Source: an uncultured Mycoplasmatota bacterium (GTDB lineage Bacteria; Bacillota_I; Bacilli_A; RF39; UBA660). Taken from it: a stretch of DNA of 36,563 bases. How positions within the stretch are numbered: the stretch's first letter is position 1; each line of letters opens with the position of its first letter. Both the position numbers and the translations under genes were made by a program. Below, piece after piece: positions 16,351 through 24,984 of the stretch. The notes under the pieces were generated by a model. The model did no database searches. It was not told where the DNA came from and saw only the letters and a list, made by a program, of their open reading frames with translations. The stretch is from positions 1 through 36,563 of the forward strand of contig CAMZCT010000018.1 of NCBI GenBank assembly GCA_947305065.1, in the 5' to 3' direction.

Positions 16351-18504
16351 CTATCCTTTAATCAAACTTAATTGAACCTTTTGTTTAACCAAGTCTATAT
16401 CATCAACATATACTGTTACAATATCTCCAACATTAACTATGTCATTAGGATTCTTAACAAATGATTTACTCATTTTAGAAATATGTACCAGTCCATCATC
16501 ATGTAATCCAATATCTACGAAAGCCCCAAAAGAAGCCACATTACGTACAGTTCCTTGTAATTCCATTCCCACCTTTAAGTCTTCTATATGAAGTACATCA
16601 CTTTTTAAGATTGGAGCTTCTAAAGTATCACGTGGATCTAATCCTGGATTAAGCAATTCCTTAATAATATCTTGAATAGTATAAATATCACTATTTAACT
16701 CTTCAGCTAGTTTAACAGGTACTTGCCTTTTTAAAGTTTCCTTAAATTCCTCAGTATTAATATCCTTAATATTTAAACCAAGCTTTTCTAACAATTTAGT
16801 GGTCAACTCATAACTCTCTGGATGTATACCAGTCTTATCAAAAGGATTTATTCCATCAGGTATTCTTAAGAATCCTATAGATTGTTCAAAAACCTTATCA
16901 CTAACTCCCTTTATTTTTTTAATCTCTTCCCTAGAAGTAATTTTCTTTTTTTCTTTATAATCATATATTTTATCTATAACAGATTTAGTTAATCCTGAAA
17001 CATACTTTAATATACTTTTAGATGCCGTATTAATATTAACACCTACTTCATTAACAACCTTAGTAGTTGTAAAATCTAACGCTTCACCAAGTTCCTTTTG
17101 ATTAACATCATATTGATATTCTCCAACCCCAATAGATTTAGGATCTATTTTAACTAACTCTGATAAAGGGTCTTGTAATCTTCTAGCAATACTAACTGCA
17201 CTTCTTTTTTCAACTTCTAAATCAGGAAATTCTTCAATAGCTAATTTAGATGCACTATATATAGATGCCCCTGCTTCAGATACTATTACATATTTACATG
17301 GAAGTTTATATTCTTGTATCATTTCTGCACAGAATTTTTCTGATTCTCTAGAAGCAGTACCGTTCCCTATAGCTATAATATCTATTTTATATTTTTCAAT
17401 TAAATTCTTAACAATTAATTTACTAGCTTTAATATATTCTTCCTGCTTGCTACCATTTAAGAATGGTTTTATTACTATTGAATCTAAATAAGTACCATTT
17501 TCTGATACTACAGCTAATTTACAACCATTAACATAACCAGGATCAAAACCCAATACTACATATCCCTTTAATGGTCTAGTTAACAATAAGTGCTCTAAAT
17601 TAACTCCAAAAGTATCAATTGCTAATTTATCTGCCTTTTCTGTTAATTCACTTCTTATTTCTCTTTCAATACTAGGTAATATCAGCCTCTTTAAAGAATC
17701 TTTAATACTTTCTTTTACCAAATCAACAACAAACGATTCATTATTCTTAATTAATTTACTCTCTAAATAACTTTGTATAGCATCATTGTCCATATCTATA
17801 CCTACAGTAAGTACCTTTTCTTTTTCACCCCTATTAAGAGCCAAGACTCTATAATGTTTAATATATCTTACCCGATCAGAAAAATCATAATACATTTCAT
17901 ATAATTTCTTCTCGTCTTCAGCATTCTTCTTAACTTTAGAGGTAATAACTCCATTCATATAAACATTATTTCTAATCCACTTTCTATATGCTGCATTATC
18001 ACTTACCCACTCGGCAATTATATATCCTGCCCCTTCTAAAGCTTCAGCCGTAGATTTAACATTTTCATTAACAAATTTACTAGCCATATCTTCTAAACTA
18101 CCTGAAACAGGGAAAGACATTATCATCTTTGCTAATGGTTCTAAACCATTTTTCAAAGCTTCTGATGCCTTTGTCTTCTTTTTCTCTTTATAAGGTCTAT
18201 AAACATCCTCAACTTCCGTTAATTTTGTACACTTCATTACAGCTTCTCGAATTTCATCTGTAAGCATTCCCTTTTCATCAATCAGTCTTATTACATCTTC
18301 TTTTTTCTCAAGTAAATTCTTTTGATATTTATATTGCTCTTCAATAGCTCTTATTTGGTCTTCATTAAGATTGCCAGTTTGATCTTTTCTATATCTAGCA
18401 ATGAAAGGTATAGTGGCACCTTCAGCCAACATTTCCAACACTGTGTTTATTTGTCTTTCACTTAAATTCAAAGTCTCTACTAAATATTTTATTACCTCTT
18501 CCAT
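16351..18504 (-). CDS. tex: Tex-family RNA-binding transcription accessory protein
   Basis: A 717-residue cytoplasmic nucleic-acid-binding protein. Domains in order: N-terminal helical bundle with PFIARYRKDQTGNLNEDQIR, a YqgF/RNase H-like domain (VLGFDPGYVNGCKLAVV, IGNGTASRE), a helix-hairpin-helix part (GVNINTASKSILKYVSGL, IKKIKGVSDKVFEQS), and a C-terminal S1 domain in the last about 72 residues (GTVRNVASFGAFVDIGLHDD). Length and order match Tex. Its role is in transcription or ribosome-associated RNA handling; the precise function is still debated for the family. The ATG at 18504 has GGTGAT upstream; a TTG twelve bases earlier overlaps it. An extended -10 lies at 18522-18530. Confidence 0.95.
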   Translation of the reverse strand: MEEVIKYLVETLNLSERQINTVLEMLAEGATIPFIARYRKDQTGNLNEDQIRAIEEQYKYQKNLLEKKEDVIRLIDEKGMLTDEIREAVMKCTKLTEVEDVYRPYKEKKKTKASEALKNGLEPLAKMIMSFPVSGSLEDMASKFVNENVKSTAEALEGAGYIIAEWVSDNAAYRKWIRNNVYMNGVITSKVKKNAEDEKKLYEMYYDFSDRVRYIKHYRVLALNRGEKEKVLTVGIDMDNDAIQSYLESKLIKNNESFVVDLVKESIKDSLKRLILPSIEREIRSELTEKADKLAIDTFGVNLEHLLLTRPLKGYVVLGFDPGYVNGCKLAVVSENGTYLDSIVIKPFLNGSKQEEYIKASKLIVKNLIEKYKIDIIAIGNGTASRESEKFCAEMIQEYKLPCKYVIVSEAGASIYSASKLAIEEFPDLEVEKRSAVSIARRLQDPLSELVKIDPKSIGVGEYQYDVNQKELGEALDFTTTKVVNEVGVNINTASKSILKYVSGLTKSVIDKIYDYKEKKKITSREEIKKIKGVSDKVFEQSIGFLRIPDGINPFDKTGIHPESYELTTKLLEKLGLNIKDINTEEFKETLKRQVPVKLAEELNSDIYTIQDIIKELLNPGLDPRDTLEAPILKSDVLHIEDLKVGMELQGTVRNVASFGAFVDIGLHDDGLVHISKMSKSFVKNPNDIVNVGDIVTVYVDDIDLVKQKVQLSLIKG

Positions 18505-18521
18505 TTCAATCACCAATATTT

Positions 18522-18530
18522 ATTATAACA
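18522..18530 (-). promoter_or_regulatory. Extended -10 promoter of tex
   Basis: Minus strand TGTTATAAT, 18 bases before the tex ATG. No good -35 is visible, but TGn-TATAAT can act alone. The same nine bases precede pcrA (27087-27095) and the exporter operon (132-140). Confidence 0.45.
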
Positions 18531-18542
18531 ATAAAATCAATA

Positions 18543-18577
18543 AAAAAAATAGTAATTTTACTAATTACTATTTTTTT
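18543..18577. terminator. Bidirectional-looking terminator between the 18576 gene and tex
   Basis: A 15-bp perfect stem from 18543-18557 and 18563-18577 with a five-base loop, A-rich on one side and T-rich on the other. On the minus strand it ends the upstream 138-residue gene. Confidence 0.8.
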
Positions 18578-18992
18578 AAATACTCATTCTATGACTTCCA
18601 ATAGTAGCTTCTACAACTTCATCAACAAGATCATATAATTTAACTTCATCTAGTTCTTCTCCTGAAAGATAACGTCGTTCACTATTTTCTGACCCTCGCG
18701 AACTTCTAATTAATTGAAGAACGTCATTTCTATAGATATAATTAACCATTATTTTAGGACTGACAGTAGCAAACAATGTTCCATCATCACTGGTTATCCC
18801 ATCGTAAGGAACATATTCTTTTGGTAAACTTTCTCCCTTGCTATATGTAACTAAAACATAATACTCATTCTTAGCTAATCTAGCAATTGCATTTTTTAAA
18901 CTTATTTTACCTACCATTAATATATTTCCAGGATAATCAGTAAAGAAAAATCTCTTACCTATTTTTTCAGAAAAAACTATATCGTAATCCAT
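18576..18992 (-). CDS. Unrecognised 138-residue protein
   Basis: A small soluble protein of unknown family with no signal or membrane segment. Its N-terminal half alternates hydrophobic and polar residues as in beta strands (DIVFSEKIGKRFFFTDYP, EYYVLVTYSKGE), and its C-terminal quarter is acidic and helical (GEELDEVKLYDLVDEVVEAT). ATG with AGAGGGTGA upstream is used in preference to a GTG two codons earlier. A strong terminator follows. It stands between YihY and tex as its own short unit; the context does not suggest a function. Confidence 0.75.
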   Translation of the reverse strand: MDYDIVFSEKIGKRFFFTDYPGNILMVGKISLKNAIARLAKNEYYVLVTYSKGESLPKEYVPYDGITSDDGTLFATVSPKIMVNYIYRNDVLQLIRSSRGSENSERRYLSGEELDEVKLYDLVDEVVEATIGSHRMSI

Positions 18993-19044
18993 TTTCACTC
19001 ACCCTCTATTGTAATAATATCATATTGAATAGTTATTATCAATT

Positions 19045-19077
19045 AAAAAAAAGAAGAATCTATTTTTCTTCTTTTTT
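19045..19077 (-). terminator. Terminator after the YihY gene
   Basis: Minus-strand stem AAAAAAGAAGAA/TTCTTCTTTTTT with an about seven-base loop ending in a T-run. Its 5' arm encodes the last Lys/Glu codons of the protein. Confidence 0.75.
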
Positions 19078-20013
19078 CTCAACTTTCTTAACCGGCTTCT
19101 CTTTTTCTTTCTTTACCTTTTTTTCTTCTTTTTTCTCAGGTAGTACCGGAGCGCTATTAGCACTTTCCTCTATTATCTTGATTACATCTATAACACCAGT
19201 AACTTCAAGTTCTTCATGATAATTCATAGCTAACCCAATTACAAATATATATGATAAATAATAGATCCAGACCATAAGTACAACCAAACTTGCTAACGTT
19301 CCATAAAATATAGAATAATTAGCATAATTATTAATATAGAACGAATATACTAACGTTCCTAAAACCCATCCAACACTAGTAAACAAAGCTCCAAAATTAA
19401 CTCTTCTACTAGGTATTCTTTTGTCAGGAGCCATAGTATATAACAACTTAACAAAGATAAATATTACTAACCAAGAAAAAGGTCCTCTTAAAAATCTTAA
19501 TATGCTAACAACCATTTCGGTAGTTTCAACATCTAAGTTCAAATAACGTAAAAAGCTAATTATATTATTACCAAATAATGGTACTACTAATACGAATAGG
19601 AATAATACAACAATTACTATTTCCATAATTATTGCTTTAAATCGTCTTTTTATAAAACCAGAATCACTTATTCCATAAATCATATTAGAAGCTACAATCA
19701 TTGAACTCATACCATTGGAAGCTATAAAATACCCAACACCCAAGGAAATAAAGAAAGAAGGTGTAATCTTAGTAGAGTTAATAATAGGTACTAACAGATT
19801 AGCATAACTTTCTCCCAATATATTTCCAATTAAAGTATTAATTAAAGTTCCTGATATATTCAAATATGAACAAAAGTAACCAATAAGTGTAATAGTAGGA
19901 ACAATGGATAAAAACAAGAAGAAAGCTATCTGCCCAGGTAATACTAGCATTTCTGGTCTAGTAATAGATGCTTTAAACCTTTGAAAAAACCTTCCTCTAC
20001 GCCTCTTTGCCAT
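19060..20013 (-). CDS. YihY/virulence-factor-BrkB family membrane protein
   Basis: A 317-residue membrane protein of the YihY (formerly mis-called RNase BN) family. About six hydrophobic segments lie between residues 30 and 260, with family-like stretches FFLFLSIVPTITLIGYF near the start and GSLAGLV-type regions replaced here by YGTLASLVVLMVWIYYLSYI near the end. A Lys/Glu-rich cytoplasmic tail of about 35 residues closes the protein. Molecular function of the family is unknown. The ATG at 20013 has GGAG upstream; the gene overlaps the end of the GGDEF gene by 17 bases, so they are one operon. Confidence 0.85.
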   Translation of the reverse strand: MAKRRRGRFFQRFKASITRPEMLVLPGQIAFFLFLSIVPTITLIGYFCSYLNISGTLINTLIGNILGESYANLLVPIINSTKITPSFFISLGVGYFIASNGMSSMIVASNMIYGISDSGFIKRRFKAIIMEIVIVVLFLFVLVVPLFGNNIISFLRYLNLDVETTEMVVSILRFLRGPFSWLVIFIFVKLLYTMAPDKRIPSRRVNFGALFTSVGWVLGTLVYSFYINNYANYSIFYGTLASLVVLMVWIYYLSYIFVIGLAMNYHEELEVTGVIDVIKIIEESANSAPVLPEKKEEKKVKKEKEKPVKKVEKKEEK

Positions 20014-22054
20014 CTGAACTATCTCCAATAGTACCTTGTTCTAATTTTTTATTTTTCATATCGTCGACAGATTCATTAATTGCATCTTCCAATGTTTTAG
20101 CATCATTTAACACCATACTATATCCCACTGCTGCACCATAATCATATGGTAACTTTTTAAATTCTTTATTAAGTTTTCTAATATAACTAACTATTTGTTT
20201 TTCTGAATAACCAACTAAATATAATAAGAACTCATTTCCATCCGTACGAATAATATCCGAATTATCTAATTGTGTTCTAACTAATACATTAGCAGCAGCT
20301 TTAATCTGTTTATCACCATTGTCATAACCATCAGTATCGTTTATTTCTTGTACTCTGTTTAAATCTATAACAACAGTAGCTTGAGGATAAATAGAATTTT
20401 TATTCCAACCAGGCAAACTATCATTCAAATAATTTCTATTCTTTAAAGAAGTTAATTGATCAATATATTTAATCTTATCTTCCTTCTTTATCTTTTTAGC
20501 AATTTTAACCTTCTTAGTAGATTTATATAATAGAAACAATAAGGCAGCTACTAAGAATATTATAATTAATGCATATCTAGCTATTCTACCAATAATAGTT
20601 CCTGATTTAACAGTAATAGAATGGTTATATATTCCCTTTATTTGAATTTCCTTTGGATCTAAAGTGTTAATATATTTAGCGAATAATAATTCAAATATTT
20701 CATTATCTTTTCTTATATAGAAATTATAAGTATCATTAAGTACATTCTCATATCTTATATTATATCCAGACAAGAAATCCTTATTATAATATTCAAAAGA
20801 TGTCTTATCTATTGCTATTACATAGCCTTTATTTACTATCTTTTTTAAATCACTAGTATTCTCATAACTCTTAACATTTAATCCTCCAACACTATCTAAA
20901 TGCTTTTCAAGAATACTATCTTTTAAGACGTATATTGGCGTATTACCGAGTGCTCCCACAGAGTTAATTACTAAACTACTCTCTTCTGGAGCTACTACTA
21001 CAAAAGATATATAATCTAGAGATTCTATTCTATTATATTCCGTATTTAAATTATAATAGTTATAATATACATCAATCTTATTATTAGCTATTGCTTCAGT
21101 AAACTTAGCAAAATTTTTATATCTAGTAAAGTTAAACTCAGTTTCACTAAAATCACTAAATTTAGATATATATTCACTTACTATTCCACCATAAGAACCA
21201 CTAGTTAATATTTCATATGGACTATTATTTAAAAATCCATATTGATAAGTTTTACCTTGAACCTTCTTTAAATCTTTTTCTGAAACAGATAAAGCATTTA
21301 AGAAAGTATTTAATTCATTTTTATTGTAAGAATCTTTAAAATCTTCCACCTTATACTTAGCTATATACTTAGAAACAATCGAACTAAATATATCGCCTTC
21401 TATTTGTTCATATACCAAATACTTATTTAAATCACTAATATGATAATCAACAAAATAATTTGAAGTTAATATTGAAGATAAATTTTCTTCTAATGGAACA
21501 ATAGCATATACTATGTCTTGACTTTGTTCTAATGCTTCAAACAATTTTGTTGAAGATTCATAAGGAAGTATAGATATATTAAGACCTGTTAAATAATTTC
21601 TTATACTATTTTCATCTGTAGCTACAATACCAACATTTACATTGTTTAATTGTTTTAAAGAACTTATAGAATTAGCACCCTTACTTATTAACACATAGTG
21701 TTCTTTATAAACTACTGTTTGATTCTTAGCTACATCAGTAGTAATTTTAAAAGCTCTATCTCCAGGTTGTTCTCCAGTATTATAAGTAATTGGATTTATA
21801 TCTAAACCATATTCCTTTTTTAAAGAATCTAATAAATCAAATACTACTCCTGTACCATTCTTACCAAGTATATCAATATTATTTACAACATATACACTTT
21901 GAATATTATTTGAATTATCAGCAATCCATTCCTTTTCTCCAACATCAAGCTTGTTATCATCGTGCAATATTAGATAAGTTCCTACACCTACTACAGCAAA
22001 AATACTCAATAAGATAAGGACTATCAGAATAATCTTTTTTTTCTCTTTTGTCAT
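19997..22054 (-). CDS. Membrane sensor: two substrate-binding domains plus degenerate GGDEF
   Basis: A 685-residue protein. One membrane segment at about 8-29 is followed by an extracytoplasmic region of about 470 residues resembling two consecutive SBP_bac_3-like domains (the second starts near YQYGFLNNSPYEI). A second membrane segment lies at about 497-515, then a cytoplasmic GGDEF-type domain. The signature that should read GGDEF is DGNEF (605-609); the upstream metal-site stretch VVIDLNRVQEIND is kept, with YDNGD instead of the usual GHxxGD. A catalytic diguanylate cyclase is therefore doubtful; it may act as a receptor or have altered chemistry. It lies between a small membrane protein (5-base gap) and YihY (overlap). 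Confidence 0.85.
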   Translation of the reverse strand: MTKEKKKIILIVLILLSIFAVVGVGTYLILHDDNKLDVGEKEWIADNSNNIQSVYVVNNIDILGKNGTGVVFDLLDSLKKEYGLDINPITYNTGEQPGDRAFKITTDVAKNQTVVYKEHYVLISKGANSISSLKQLNNVNVGIVATDENSIRNYLTGLNISILPYESSTKLFEALEQSQDIVYAIVPLEENLSSILTSNYFVDYHISDLNKYLVYEQIEGDIFSSIVSKYIAKYKVEDFKDSYNKNELNTFLNALSVSEKDLKKVQGKTYQYGFLNNSPYEILTSGSYGGIVSEYISKFSDFSETEFNFTRYKNFAKFTEAIANNKIDVYYNYYNLNTEYNRIESLDYISFVVVAPEESSLVINSVGALGNTPIYVLKDSILEKHLDSVGGLNVKSYENTSDLKKIVNKGYVIAIDKTSFEYYNKDFLSGYNIRYENVLNDTYNFYIRKDNEIFELLFAKYINTLDPKEIQIKGIYNHSITVKSGTIIGRIARYALIIIFLVAALLFLLYKSTKKVKIAKKIKKEDKIKYIDQLTSLKNRNYLNDSLPGWNKNSIYPQATVVIDLNRVQEINDTDGYDNGDKQIKAAANVLVRTQLDNSDIIRTDGNEFLLYLVGYSEKQIVSYIRKLNKEFKKLPYDYGAAVGYSMVLNDAKTLEDAINESVDDMKNKKLEQGTIGDSSDGKEA

Positions 22055-22059
22055 ATTAA

Positions 22060-22578
22060 CTACTCTCCGTTACCATTTTCTTCAGAACTAGTTTCTTCAA
22101 CAATAGGGTTATTATTATTCCAAACCAATCCAGATCCATTATTGTTTTTAGAACCACTAATTAAAAAGCCTTCTGCATTCTCAGTTGAATCCTCTCTTAA
22201 TGTAAACATAAAATCATAGAAATTCTTTTCCTCATCTTTAAAATATTCTAATGATTTTTGAGCCATACTTTGAGCTTCTACTAAAGTTGTTGGTGCATCA
22301 AATTTCATTGATATATATACAATTTTGCCTGTAACTATAATTTCTGCCTTTTTAACAATCTCTTCAGCAATTAATTTACTTTCGGTATCTTTGATAAAAG
22401 ATTCCGATAATTTTACTTTTTCTATACCGTCCAATCGATTACCATATTTATCTTTATTTCCTCCAACATAAAAACATTGTATTAGGACAGTTCCAATTAA
22501 TACAAAGCACACAATAACTAAAGCCATTAATATTGCAAATATTCTATGCTCAGTATATATTCTTTTCAATTTTTTCAT
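22060..22578 (-). CDS. Single-span membrane protein, partner of the GGDEF sensor
   Basis: A 172-residue protein with a short basic cytoplasmic start (MKKLKRIYTEHR), a membrane segment at about 13-35 ending near IQCFYVGG, and an extracytoplasmic domain ending in an acidic Ser/Asn/Glu tail. Family not recognised. It ends five bases before the GGDEF gene and so is co-translated with it; it may be an extracytoplasmic accessory of that sensor (inference). The start ATG at 22578 follows AGAGGTGG; an earlier in-frame ATG at 22596 would put that site within the gene. Confidence 0.75.
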   Translation of the reverse strand: MKKLKRIYTEHRIFAILMALVIVCFVLIGTVLIQCFYVGGNKDKYGNRLDGIEKVKLSESFIKDTESKLIAEEIVKKAEIIVTGKIVYISMKFDAPTTLVEAQSMAQKSLEYFKDEEKNFYDFMFTLREDSTENAEGFLISGSKNNNGSGLVWNNNNPIVEETSSEENGNGE

Positions 22579-22606
22579 CACATACCACCTCTGCATGAGT
22601 ACTTAA

Positions 22607-22635
22607 ATTATACTACATTATTGTATATTAAGCAA
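22607..22635 (-). promoter_or_regulatory. Promoter of the GGDEF-YihY operon
   Basis: Minus-strand TTGCTT (22630-22635) and TATAAT (22607-22612) with a 17-base spacer, 29 bases before the ATG at 22578. Confidence 0.55.
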
Positions 22636-22640
22636 TCAAG

Positions 22641-24005
22641 CTACAACCTTCTTTTATCCTGTATTTCTAAATCACATTTATTCAATAATTCAATTAATTC
22701 TTCACTGTTCAACATATCATAAATATTACGAATATAATTCTTTTTCCATTCAATTAATTTAAGTCTTATTTCTTCATCTTTAGGACTATCAAAGTCTACT
22801 TTGTCAATTCCCTTAATAATTTCATCAACATATGAAATTAAAGCCTTATACATCGTTGATATAATAACTCGAGCAGGTAATTTTACTCTTCCAGCATTAC
22901 CCAATTTTATTTCTGCCAAATCATCCAACGAAACATCTTTATATTCCAAAATGTCACTTATCTTATCTCTAACACGTCTAATATAATAATCACTTAAAGA
23001 AGTAGCTATTTCTCTTACCGACTCCTCTTCTTTAATTCGTCTTTGAATTTCATCTTCATTTATTTTATTAATAGCAAACTTCTCTTTAACATATTCCGTC
23101 ATTATATTAATCATGTAATTACTAAATTCTTCTAATTCTCTAGTTGTATAATCATCTAATTTTTTTCCTTTACTTAATTCATACTCACGTGCTTTATCTA
23201 ATACGAACTCAATTCCCTTACTATAATAATCTAAATCAATCTCTTCACCCTTTAAGGAACTATAAACAGAATTTACTAAACAAATAGACATCAAGGAATT
23301 CATAACAGGAAACAACAAGTAATGAAAAGTATAGTCATGATCACAACCAAATTGTAAGGCACCCTCTCCAAATGATTCTTCTACTATTACTCGTTTATTC
23401 TTAGCTACGTTTTTTACAAATACTTTACTAAAGCTTCCTTCTTCACTCTTCGTATCTTCTTTAAACCATTTACGATTCTCAACATCCTGTTTAATATGTA
23501 CTGTATTTGTTGTAACATATGGGATTCTTTTTCCATTAACATTCAAATTATCGACTACTTGTAATACCGAAATCTGACTCATTATTTTCTTAATTTCTAC
23601 CTCGTTAAATCGTTTCTCTAACAGTTGATTATGTAAAGCTTTTATAATACTTAACAAATCATGGCTCCCATTACAAAAACTCACAAAATTAATATTTCTA
23701 AACAATCTCTTATATACACTAATGTCTTTACCTTCAATTTTATTTAATGCATCAACAAAGCTATCTATATCAGCTGATGAAGAAGCATATAAATCAAACG
23801 GTACGTCACTAACATCTAAACCTATATTAATTTCTTTTCCTTTTCTAAGTCTTAACAAATAAACAAGACTACTTAAATATCCATTAATGTCCTTCTTATT
23901 TCCAAGTGGCACGGCAAAAAATATAAAAGGTCGATTAAAATCTTTTATTGCTTTATCAATAATACCATATGGACTATTAAAAGTTTTCCCAACCTTCTTA
24001 TACAT
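22641..24005 (-). CDS. Unrecognised 454-residue cytoplasmic protein
   Basis: No signal peptide or membrane segments. The N-terminal part (about 1-240) has mixed strand/helix character with notable stretches FIFFAVPLGNKKDINGYL, SSSADIDSFVDALNKIEG and EESFGEGALQFGCDHDYTF; the second half is almost wholly charged helix (EDEIQRRIKEEESVREIA) and may be a coiled coil. I do not recognise a family. ATG at 24005 has AGGTGA upstream (a GTG three codons earlier is less likely). It lies after the terminator of the nucleotidyltransferase gene and before the GGDEF operon promoter. Confidence 0.72.
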   Translation of the reverse strand: MYKKVGKTFNSPYGIIDKAIKDFNRPFIFFAVPLGNKKDINGYLSSLVYLLRLRKGKEINIGLDVSDVPFDLYASSSADIDSFVDALNKIEGKDISVYKRLFRNINFVSFCNGSHDLLSIIKALHNQLLEKRFNEVEIKKIMSQISVLQVVDNLNVNGKRIPYVTTNTVHIKQDVENRKWFKEDTKSEEGSFSKVFVKNVAKNKRVIVEESFGEGALQFGCDHDYTFHYLLFPVMNSLMSICLVNSVYSSLKGEEIDLDYYSKGIEFVLDKAREYELSKGKKLDDYTTRELEEFSNYMINIMTEYVKEKFAINKINEDEIQRRIKEEESVREIATSLSDYYIRRVRDKISDILEYKDVSLDDLAEIKLGNAGRVKLPARVIISTMYKALISYVDEIIKGIDKVDFDSPKDEEIRLKLIEWKKNYIRNIYDMLNSEELIELLNKCDLEIQDKRRL

Positions 24006-24056
24006 ATTATTCACCTATATTGATTATAATATTTTAGTCATAATTCTTCAATAAAG

Positions 24057-24087
24057 AAAAAGGAATAAGTCTTAAAAGACTTATTCC
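24057..24087 (-). terminator. Terminator of the pcrA-nucleotidyltransferase operon
   Basis: Minus-strand 12-bp perfect stem GGAATAAGTCTT/AAGACTTATTCC with a two-base loop, followed by five T. Confidence 0.88.
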
Positions 24088-24974
24088 CATAAATTATTAG
24101 GATATTTTCCTTCTTTTACTAGTTCCTTAATAGCTGTTCTTACACTATCAGTATCTTCTTTATAAGTTACTCCATACCACTTAGCATCAGTTTCTAATAC
24201 TACTATATCTGCTTTATGCTCTCTATTAGCAAGATCTAATATATCTGGTAATAAAAATTCACATTTTTCAAGATTATCCTCATTATCCTTAAAGAAAGCA
24301 TCCATCTTTTCCTCTATAAGATCAAATAATGAAGTATCAAAAGCTAACATATTCATCGATACTAAATCATCATCTTCAATATAAAAACTATCAGCACCAC
24401 TAAGAGGAGATGATTTAATACCCTTCTCATCCTTTTCCATAGAACTCTCAATTAATTCTTTAAACTTACCATTTTCTTGAATTATTAATCCTCTTTTTAC
24501 AGAACCATTTTCTGTTAAAGTATTATTTACTTTATACCCAATAATACCATATTCTTTATCCTTTTTATTCTTTAAATACTCTGCTGCAACTTCAAAAGCT
24601 TCTCTACCATAAAAATCATCTGCATTTATAACAATAAAATTATCTTTAACTACGTCTCTTGCGGCATATATAGCTTGAGCAGTTCCCCAAGGCTTTACTC
24701 TTTCCTTTGGTATATTAACCCAACTAGGAATATCATCTAGTTTTTGAAAAGCATATTCTACAGGAATGTGTTTTTCCACTCTACTACCAATAGTTTCCTT
24801 GAAAGTATCATAATTTTCTTCTTTAATGATAAATACTACTTTATCAAAACCACTCCTTAATGCATCAAAAATAGAGTAATCAATAATAAATTCATCATTT
24901 GGTCCCATTGGTGCAATTTGTTTTAAACCTCCAAAACGACTCCCCATACCTGCTGCCATTATAACTAATTCCAT
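24081..24974 (-). CDS. Sugar-phosphate nucleotidyltransferase-like protein
   Basis: A 297-residue cytoplasmic protein whose start LVIMAAGMGSRFGGLKQ is the nucleotide-binding signature of sugar-1-phosphate nucleotidyltransferases. VINADDFYG (around residue 118) provides the metal-binding Asp pair. It lacks the left-handed helix repeats of GlmU and the usual KP(K/A) pattern of RfbA, so the sugar and nucleotide are not decided. GGAGGAATAGT precedes the ATG. It starts 10 bases after pcrA and shares its transcript and terminator. Closest guesses are a UTP- or CTP-using enzyme of surface-polymer synthesis; confidence in the fold is higher than in the substrate. Confidence 0.82.
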   Translation of the reverse strand: MELVIMAAGMGSRFGGLKQIAPMGPNDEFIIDYSIFDALRSGFDKVVFIIKEENYDTFKETIGSRVEKHIPVEYAFQKLDDIPSWVNIPKERVKPWGTAQAIYAARDVVKDNFIVINADDFYGREAFEVAAEYLKNKKDKEYGIIGYKVNNTLTENGSVKRGLIIQENGKFKELIESSMEKDEKGIKSSPLSGADSFYIEDDDLVSMNMLAFDTSLFDLIEEKMDAFFKDNEDNLEKCEFLLPDILDLANREHKADIVVLETDAKWYGVTYKEDTDSVRTAIKELVKEGKYPNNLWE

Positions 24975-24984
24975 ACTATTCCTC

